Of a DNA stretch of 6,754 bases, positions 1 to 4,657 are shown piece after piece (within the stretch, counting starts at the first letter, position 1; each line of letters begins with the position of its first letter). The notes under the pieces are model-generated. The model was not told where the DNA came from. It saw only the letters and a list, made by a program, of their open reading frames with translations, and ran no database searches. Position numbers and translations under genes: made by a program. The DNA is from Paracoccaceae bacterium (GTDB taxonomy: Bacteria; Pseudomonadota; Alphaproteobacteria; Rhodobacterales; Rhodobacteraceae), in the NCBI GenBank assembly GCA_024742655.1, contig JANSYB010000117.1, positions 1 through 6,754 on the forward strand, given 5' to 3'.

Positions 1-1
1 G

Positions 2-1828
2 GCGTTCAATTACAATGTGCGCAGCGATGATTTCTCGGCCGTCAACGCCTATTGGCATTGCGACAACATGTTCCGCACAATGCAGGCCTACGGCTTCAAC
101 GTGGCCAGCTATTTCGACGGCACCACCTTTCCGGTGCCGGTCGATCACCGCGCGCTGGGCAACACGGTCAACGCGCAGGCGCCGGGCACCACCTCGGGCG
201 ACGGGTTGCGCGAATTGCGCTTCGCGCTGCTGCAATCGGGGCAACCGGTGGGCATGGCCACCTCGAACCGGGTGGCCTGGCATGAATTCGGCCATGCGCT
301 GCTGTGGGATAACGTGGGCAGCCCGAATTTCGGCTTTGCACATTCGGCCGGGGACGCGCTGGCCGCGATCCTGAACGATCCCGACACGCAAGAGCCCGAC
401 CGCTTCGACACCTTTCCCTGGGTGCAGGAGGCCACGCCCATCGGGCGCCGGCATGACCGCACGCCCGCCGGGGGCTGGGCGTGGTTCGGGCCCAACTGGA
501 ACACGCAGTATGGCGGCGAACAGGTGCTCAGTTCCACGCTGTTCCGGTTCTATCGCTCCATCGGGGGGGATGCGGGATGGCTGCCCACACGCACCCGCGC
601 GGCCGAGACGAGCGCGTTTCTGATCTTCAAGAGCATCGGTATCCTGACCTCCACCACCCAGTTCCCCGAGGTCTATGTTCAGGCGTTGCAGACCGCCGAC
701 CAGACCACGACGGCCTTCAAGGGGATCGCGGGCGGTGCGTTGCACAAGGTGCTGCGCTGGTCGTTCGAGAAGCAGGGCCTGTTCCAGCCGGGCGCGGCGC
801 CCGGACAGGGCAACACTGTCATGACCGAGGGCAATCCGCCCGAAGTCGATGTTTATATCGACGATGGCCGGGGCGGCGAATACCAGTACCTCGCCAATCA
901 CTGGTCCTGTCAGGACATGTGGGTGCGCCGCAACCCCGATGGCAATCTCGTGCATCAGCAGCCCATCGTGGGGGTAACCAACTACATGTATGTCCGCGTC
1001 AAGAACCGCGGCACGCAGACGGCCCATAACGTGCGGGTGGATGCCTATCACGCGCTGCCCGGCTCGGGTCTGGCTTTTCCCGATGACTGGACGCCTATGG
1101 CCACGGCGACATTGCCGGCCTCAGGACCCATCGCCTCGGGCGGCAGCACGATCGTGGGGCCCTTTGCCTTTGTGCCCACGCAGGTCGGGCATGAATGCCT
1201 GCTGGCGATTGCCAGTGCCGATGGTGACGCGGGCAACGACAACACGATCACCGGCACGATCCCGGAGAACCGCCTGGTGCCCTTCGACAACAATATCGGG
1301 CAGCGCAACGTGAACCCGGTCTTTCCCAGCCTGCGCTGGATCGTACGGCTGTTCCGTGAACACCTGCTGATCGTGCGTAACCCGTTCCGCGACGTGAAGG
1401 TGGCCCGGATCGAGGTCGAACTGCCGCGCTTCCTGCGCCGACTGGGCTGGGAGATGAAGGTGATCAGCGAAGGCGGCACCAAGTTCGAGATCGGCCCGCG
1501 AGAACGCCGCAAGGTCGTCCTGCAGATCGAGCCGGGCGAGGATTTCCGCCCCGAACTGGCCAAGCAGGCCATCGCCGAAGGGGATTCCGAGATCACCCTG
1601 CGCACCTTCATGGATGACGAGTTGATCGGCGGGATGAGCTACCCGCTCTCGTTTGACGCGGGCGAAGAGCGTGACCCCGACAAGCCGCGCGAGGACGATC
1701 CCGACCGGCCCATCGTTCTGGAACGCACCAGCATCGAGGAAATCCTGCGCATCCTGCGGGATCGCAAGCCCAAGCGGATCATCTTCGACATGCTGTATGA
1801 CCGCGACGACGACGACCCGATTGCCTGA
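2..1828 (+). CDS. HExxH zinc metallopeptidase-like protein with CARDB-like C-terminal modules (5' end cut off)
   Basis: The frame is open from the first base, so the N-terminus, including any signal peptide, lies outside the window. A GTG at 17 is in frame but has no good ribosome binding site, and the residues before it (AFNYN) read like ordinary protein. About 608 residues are visible, ending at TGA 1826-1828. A zinc-peptidase signature HEFGH is encoded at 281-295. It is followed by FAHSAGDALAAI, whose Asp (353-355) lies 24 residues after the first His. That is the spacing of the third zinc ligand, Glu166, in thermolysin-type gluzincins. From about 838 to 1270 the protein turns beta-rich, with a YMYVRVKNRGTQTAHNVRV stretch (987-1043) typical of CARDB/Ig-like adhesion modules. 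A second beta-rich segment follows at about 1380-1665, then a charged tail ending in DRDDDDPIA. The likely role is a secreted or surface hydrolase, or a binding protein built on a peptidase fold. The substrate is unknown. The peptidase assignment rests on motif and spacing only. Confidence 0.72.
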   Translation, partial: AFNYNVRSDDFSAVNAYWHCDNMFRTMQAYGFNVASYFDGTTFPVPVDHRALGNTVNAQAPGTTSGDGLRELRFALLQSGQPVGMATSNRVAWHEFGHALLWDNVGSPNFGFAHSAGDALAAILNDPDTQEPDRFDTFPWVQEATPIGRRHDRTPAGGWAWFGPNWNTQYGGEQVLSSTLFRFYRSIGGDAGWLPTRTRAAETSAFLIFKSIGILTSTTQFPEVYVQALQTADQTTTAFKGIAGGALHKVLRWSFEKQGLFQPGAAPGQGNTVMTEGNPPEVDVYIDDGRGGEYQYLANHWSCQDMWVRRNPDGNLVHQQPIVGVTNYMYVRVKNRGTQTAHNVRVDAYHALPGSGLAFPDDWTPMATATLPASGPIASGGSTIVGPFAFVPTQVGHECLLAIASADGDAGNDNTITGTIPENRLVPFDNNIGQRNVNPVFPSLRWIVRLFREHLLIVRNPFRDVKVARIEVELPRFLRRLGWEMKVISEGGTKFEIGPRERRKVVLQIEPGEDFRPELAKQAIAEGDSEITLRTFMDDELIGGMSYPLSFDAGEERDPDKPREDDPDRPIVLERTSIEEILRILRDRKPKRIIFDMLYDRDDDDPIA

Positions 1829-1843
1829 CCGGGCTGAAACGCA

Positions 1844-1881
1844 AAACGGCGCCGCATTTCCGCGGCGCCGTTTCTTTTTTT
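1844..1881 (+). terminator. Intrinsic terminator between convergent genes
   Basis: A perfect 12-bp stem (1844-1855 pairing with 1862-1873) closes a 6-nt ATTTCC loop and is followed by CTTTTTTT (1874-1881). It starts 16 nt after the stop of the peptidase-like gene. On the minus strand the same stem is followed by a weaker run (TTGCGTTTC). It may therefore also end the convergent transporter transcript, whose stop codon is 21 nt away. Confidence 0.93.
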
Positions 1882-1894
1882 CATGTGGCCGGTG

Positions 1895-3721
1895 TTATTC
1901 GGCCGGGCTGTCCTGCAGCAGGCCCAGCTTTTCGCGCAGACCGTCGCGATAGAGCGCCTTGGCCAGCGAGGCACACATCAGTCCCATCACCACCGTAAAG
2001 GGCAGGGCGCCGATGATCATCGCGTTGCGCAGGGCGTCCATCGGGTTGTTCTCACCCGCGGCCACCAGCAGCGTGCCGATAACCGCCGTCAGGATCAGGC
2101 CCCAGACGATCCGGTGCTTGATGCCCGTTTCCTGGCTGCCACCCGACATGATCGTGTTCATCACAAGGATGCCCGAGTCCGCCGAGGTGACCAGGAAGGT
2201 CATGATCAGCACCACGCACATGATGGTCAGCGCCGACAGCAACCCGCCATCCAGCATCTCGCCCATGGTCACGAACAGCTTGGCGGTGTTCGAGGCCCCG
2301 ATGATGGTGCCTTCGGCAACGCCGCTGAGCTCGAGATCGATGGCCGTGCCGCCAAGGATGGTCATCCAGGCAAAGCGCACCAGCGAGGGTGCGATGACGC
2401 AGCCCACGATGAACTCGCGCACGGTCCGGCCCTTGGAAATCCGCGCAAGGAACAGCCCCACGAAGGGCGAGAACGCGATCCACCAGGCCCAGTAGAACGT
2501 GGTCCACCCGGCCTGCCAGCCGAATTGACGGCCCGGCTCACCCGCGGCATAGACCTGCTGCAGCACGTCATCGGGAAGCGCGGCCGCTTCACCTTCGAGA
2601 CCCGATTTGAACCCGTCGAAGCTGCCCCAGGCGTTGGTCGCGCCGCTGCGCAGGGCATCGGCATAGGGCGCCGCGGCCTCTGGCAGGACGGCCGCGAACT
2701 CGGCCGCCGATTGCGGGCCGTAAGCGCCGAAGCTGAGCGACAGGAAGTTCAGGATATAGTCGATGAACGCCGATCCGTAGCTGGACATCGCAAAGGCGAA
2801 GGAGCCGAAGATCACGAAGGTCATCAGCAGGATGACCGACAGCACGAGGTTGAGGTTCGACAGGTATTTCACTCCGCGTCCCACACCGGAGACCGCCGAG
2901 ATGATCGACAGGCCCATGATCACGACCAGGCCCGAAACAAGACCCACCTTGCCCGGGGCCGGTGCATCGCCCTCCATGTTCATCATCCATTCCATCCCGG
3001 TGATGGCATACATCCCGTCGACGAACTGGCTGACGCCGTACCCGATGGTCACCGACACGCCGAGAATGGTCGCAACCACGCCCAGCACGTCGACGACATG
3101 GCCGAAGATCCCGTTCAGCATCTTGCCGAAAAGCGGTGTCAGCGCCGAGCGGATCGTCAGCGGCATGTCCCGCGTGTAGGCGTAATAGGCGAGGCTCAGG
3201 CCCGTGACCACGTAGATGGCCCAGGCATGGAAGCCGTAATGCAGGAAGGTGTAGCGGAAGCCCGATTGCAGGGACGCCTCGGTATTGCCGGCGACCTCGC
3301 CGGCGACGACCAGCGGGTTGGACCCCCAAAGGCCAAGCGGTTCAGCCGTGGCAAACACCATCAGACCCACGCCGAGGCCTGCGCCGAACATCATCGAGAA
3401 CCACGAAAAGTTGGAGAATTCCGGCTTCTGACCCGGGGTTCCCATCACGCGGGCGCCGGTTCTGGGCATCAGTGCGATGATGGCCAGGAAAAAGAAGAAC
3501 AGCCCGGTGATCACGATGTAGAAGGTGTTGAAGCTTTCCAGAAGGCGCCAGTTCCAGCTGCCGAGCGTGGAATTCGCGTTGGCAGGCCAGACCAGTGCCC
3601 AGATCACCAGCGCGACCATGATGGATTTCGAGATCAGGGCAATCGGCAGGCTGTTGTCCTTGTAGAAGCCATGCGGTTGCGTCTTGATCTCAACATCCGT
3701 GAACGGAGGTTTGATACTCAT
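1895..3721 (-). CDS. BCCT-family transporter, divergent copy (BCCT-1)
   Basis: A 608-aa inner-membrane carrier of the betaine/choline/carnitine transporter family, expected to import a quaternary-ammonium or sulfonium osmolyte using an ion gradient. About 12 hydrophobic helices can be read, at roughly 26-45, 66-85, 106-127, 159-181, 207-231, 257-279, 288-312, 404-428, 434-459, 492-517, 537-556 and 565-589. Diagnostic motifs are the TM3 glycine stretch GAGLGVG (113-119), TM4 HYGFHAWAIY (161-170), and the family signature GWTTFYWAWW (405-414), which runs on into SPFVGLFLARISKGRTVREF. In TM10 the pair T512-S513 matches the Na2-site Thr-Ser of BetP, suggesting sodium coupling. Two cage positions differ from BetP-type carriers (Y162, F417), and the TM7-TM8 loop is about 60 residues longer than in BCCT-2. 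An upstream in-frame ATG at 3805 is possible, but the ATG at 3721 has AGGGA six bases upstream and gives a normal N-terminus. The substrate cannot be assigned from sequence alone. Confidence 0.95.
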   Translation of the reverse strand: MSIKPPFTDVEIKTQPHGFYKDNSLPIALISKSIMVALVIWALVWPANANSTLGSWNWRLLESFNTFYIVITGLFFFFLAIIALMPRTGARVMGTPGQKPEFSNFSWFSMMFGAGLGVGLMVFATAEPLGLWGSNPLVVAGEVAGNTEASLQSGFRYTFLHYGFHAWAIYVVTGLSLAYYAYTRDMPLTIRSALTPLFGKMLNGIFGHVVDVLGVVATILGVSVTIGYGVSQFVDGMYAITGMEWMMNMEGDAPAPGKVGLVSGLVVIMGLSIISAVSGVGRGVKYLSNLNLVLSVILLMTFVIFGSFAFAMSSYGSAFIDYILNFLSLSFGAYGPQSAAEFAAVLPEAAAPYADALRSGATNAWGSFDGFKSGLEGEAAALPDDVLQQVYAAGEPGRQFGWQAGWTTFYWAWWIAFSPFVGLFLARISKGRTVREFIVGCVIAPSLVRFAWMTILGGTAIDLELSGVAEGTIIGASNTAKLFVTMGEMLDGGLLSALTIMCVVLIMTFLVTSADSGILVMNTIMSGGSQETGIKHRIVWGLILTAVIGTLLVAAGENNPMDALRNAMIIGALPFTVVMGLMCASLAKALYRDGLREKLGLLQDSPAE

Positions 3722-3727
3722 GTCATG

Positions 3728-3732
3728 TCCCT
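3728..3732 (-). promoter_or_regulatory. Ribosome binding site of BCCT-1
   Basis: On the minus strand AGGGA lies six bases before the ATG at 3721-3719. This favours that start over the in-frame ATG at 3805, which would add a proline- and arginine-rich 28-residue extension unlike a transporter N-terminus. Confidence 0.75.
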
Positions 3733-3779
3733 GTTTATTTTCTCGTTTGGCCGACGCCCCGAAAGGCCCGGCAGGAAAA

Positions 3780-3801
3780 GGTCGCGGTGTCTTCCGCGGC
3801 C
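3780..3801 (-). promoter_or_regulatory. Leader hairpin followed by T-run upstream of BCCT-1
   Basis: Read on the minus strand, GGCCGCGG and CCGCGACC form an 8-bp stem with one G-T wobble around a 6-nt loop (AAGACA). TTTTCC follows at once. It lies about 60 bases before the BCCT-1 start codon, and a second, weaker GC-rich fold is possible between it and the ribosome binding site. It has the shape of a weak terminator or attenuator in the 5' leader. Whether it acts is inference. Confidence 0.35.
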
Positions 3802-3913
3802 CCATCGCGCAAGTCTGTCAGCGCGGGACCGCGTCCTCGTGCATGAATCCGCCTTTCAATGTTGAAATTGCGACCTCGCTTGCAACTTAACATGACTCTT
3901 GAATTCAGGCTTT

Positions 3914-3955
3914 CGAAAAATTCTTCTGATAAATTCAGCTCTGTTGAATTTTTCG
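3914..3955. repeat. Inverted repeat cluster, possible operator
   Basis: CGAAAAATTC (3914-3923) and GAATTTTTCG (3946-3955) are a perfect 10-bp inverted repeat with a 22-bp spacer. The right arm also takes part in a tighter imperfect palindrome at 3931-3951, with AAATTCA and TGAATTT arms around a 7-bp centre. Both lie in the AT-rich core between the divergent genes, where a shared regulator would be expected to bind. I do not recognise the box as that of a named regulator. Confidence 0.45.
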
Positions 3956-4082
3956 CCTGTGAAATGGCCCAAATCCACGTCGCTTACGCATTTGACGGCC
4001 CGCAGACCCGGCCCGTGGGGCGGGCTTTGCATGTGGCATTGTTTGCATCCGCCCGGCATTTCGCGTTAGCGTTGTGATACAT

Positions 4083-4113
4083 GGGGCACCCTGCAGATCC
4101 GCTGCAGGACCCC
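4083..4113 (+). repeat. Hairpin in usp upstream region
   Basis: CCTGCAG (4090-4096) and CTGCAGG (4102-4108) form a perfect 7-bp stem around ATCCG. It is extended by GGGG (4083-4086) pairing with CCCC (4110-4113) across a small asymmetric bulge. It could fold in the 5' leader RNA of usp if transcription starts upstream of it, or serve as a dyad for a DNA-binding protein. Confidence 0.4.
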
Positions 4114-4129
4114 GGAACCAGAAGCATGC

Positions 4130-4143
4130 GGCCGGATCCGGCC
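4130..4143. repeat. Perfect 14-bp palindrome upstream of usp
   Basis: GGCCGGATCCGGCC reads the same on both strands. It lies 53 bases before the usp start codon and 16 bases after the preceding hairpin. A GC-rich palindrome this size is not rare in high-GC DNA, so a binding role is only possible. Confidence 0.35.
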
Positions 4144-4183
4144 AAAGCAGACGGGTCCGGCACGATGTCACCTCGCCGCAACT

Positions 4184-4190
4184 GAGGGAG
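4184..4190 (+). promoter_or_regulatory. Ribosome binding site deciding the GTG start of usp
   Basis: GAGGGAG lies six bases before the GTG at 4197. The frame is open much further upstream (to a GTG at 4074), but only the 4197 start has a proper ribosome binding site. It also yields the standard Usp N-terminus, in which a short charged segment precedes the first beta strand and PVD. Confidence 0.8.
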
Positions 4191-4196
4191 AGAATC

Positions 4197-4613
4197 GTGT
4201 TCAGAAAAATAATGACACCGGTCGATCTCGGCCATCTGGGCGATCTGCAAAAGGCCTTGCAGGTATCGGCTGATCTCGCGCGCCATTACGATGCCGAGGT
4301 CGTCTATGTCGGCGTCAGCGCCGCCGCACCCAGTGCAACCGCGCATAATCCGGCGGAATTCAAGGCCAAGCTGACCGCCCTTGCCAACGAACAGGCACAA
4401 ACCCACGGCATAAAGACGAGTGCCGATCCCGTCGCCTGCCACGATCCGGCGAAGGATGTGGACGACGCGTTGCTCAAGGCGTCTCGCGACACCGGCGCCG
4501 ACCTGGTTGTGATGGCCAGCCACATGCCGAGTGTCTTGGATTACATCTGGCCCTCGAACGGCGGGAAGATCGCGGAGCACGCCAAGTGCTCAGTCATGGT
4601 GGTGCGCGGCTGA
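4197..4613 (+). CDS. Universal stress protein (UspA-fold) with degenerate ATP-binding motif
   Basis: A 138-aa cytoplasmic single-domain Usp protein, the usual length for the family. The N-terminus FRKIMTPVDL (residues 2-11) is the canonical first strand with the conserved Asp (D10). The C-terminal half has the expected DLVVMASH strand (103-109), a helix and a final VMVVR strand (133-137). Canonical ATP-binding Usp proteins carry G-x2-G-x9-G-(S/T). Here the aligned positions are A107, M110, S120 and N121, so nucleotide binding of the usual kind is doubtful. The start is GTG, chosen from the ribosome binding site and the family N-terminus; the in-frame ATG at 4212 would remove the first strand. 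The gene lies 44 bases before BCCT-2 with no terminator between them, indicating an operon. By analogy with TeaD, the Usp protein paired with the Halomonas ectoine carrier TeaABC, it may modulate the transporter. That role is inference. Confidence 0.9.
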   Translation: MFRKIMTPVDLGHLGDLQKALQVSADLARHYDAEVVYVGVSAAAPSATAHNPAEFKAKLTALANEQAQTHGIKTSADPVACHDPAKDVDDALLKASRDTGADLVVMASHMPSVLDYIWPSNGGKIAEHAKCSVMVVRG

Positions 4614-4644
4614 CACGCGCCCCGCAACAGGAAACGAAAGGAAC

Positions 4645-4651
4645 AGGGAGG
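4645..4651 (+). promoter_or_regulatory. Ribosome binding site of BCCT-2
   Basis: AGGGAGG lies six bases before the ATG at 4658. This supports that start over an in-frame ORF extending upstream into the end of usp. Confidence 0.8.
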
Positions 4652-4657
4652 CCGGAC

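Larger units (their letters stand above)
3722..4196. other. Divergent intergenic control region between BCCT-1 and usp-BCCT-2
   Basis: This 475-bp gap separates two divergently transcribed units. Its middle (about 3855-3960) is markedly more AT-rich than the surroundings and holds inverted repeats and three TTGAA-containing words (3862, 3899 and 3944). The flanks are GC-rich and contain hairpins on both leader sides. TTTGCAT occurs twice, at 4026-4032 and 4042-4048. A short open frame across 3859-4077 has no ribosome binding site or recognisable sequence, and I do not call it. No -35/-10 pair with good hexamers and spacing could be picked for either direction, so promoters are presumed but not placed. 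Confidence 0.7.

Noticed and set aside
3722..3805. N-terminal extension of BCCT-1 from the upstream ATG at 3805
   Set aside because: The added 28 residues are proline- and arginine-rich and unlike a transporter start. A good AGGGA site is correctly spaced only for the ATG at 3721.
1883..3865. A 660-codon plus-strand open frame antisense to BCCT-1
   Set aside because: Its translation is dominated by His, Arg, Gln and Asp, as expected from the opposite strand of a GC-rich membrane-protein gene. The minus-strand frame carries the full BCCT signature.
4011..4025. GCCCG/CGGGC mini-hairpin followed by TTT as a terminator
   Set aside because: The stem is only 5 bp with a short T-run, lies upstream of no completed gene on that strand, and is expected by chance in GC-rich DNA.
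4043..4071. TTGCAT with 17-bp spacing to TTAGCG as the usp promoter
   Set aside because: The -10 hexamer matches the consensus poorly, and several equally weak alternatives exist nearby, so no promoter could be placed honestly.
3859..4077. A 72-codon plus-strand open frame inside the divergent intergenic region
   Set aside because: It has no ribosome binding site, an unremarkable composition and no recognisable motif, and it covers the repeats and probable promoters. It is best read as a chance frame.
4074..4196. N-terminal extension of the Usp protein from the GTG at 4074
   Set aside because: It would translate through the hairpin and palindrome and add 41 residues before the canonical Usp first strand. 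The ribosome binding site supports 4197.
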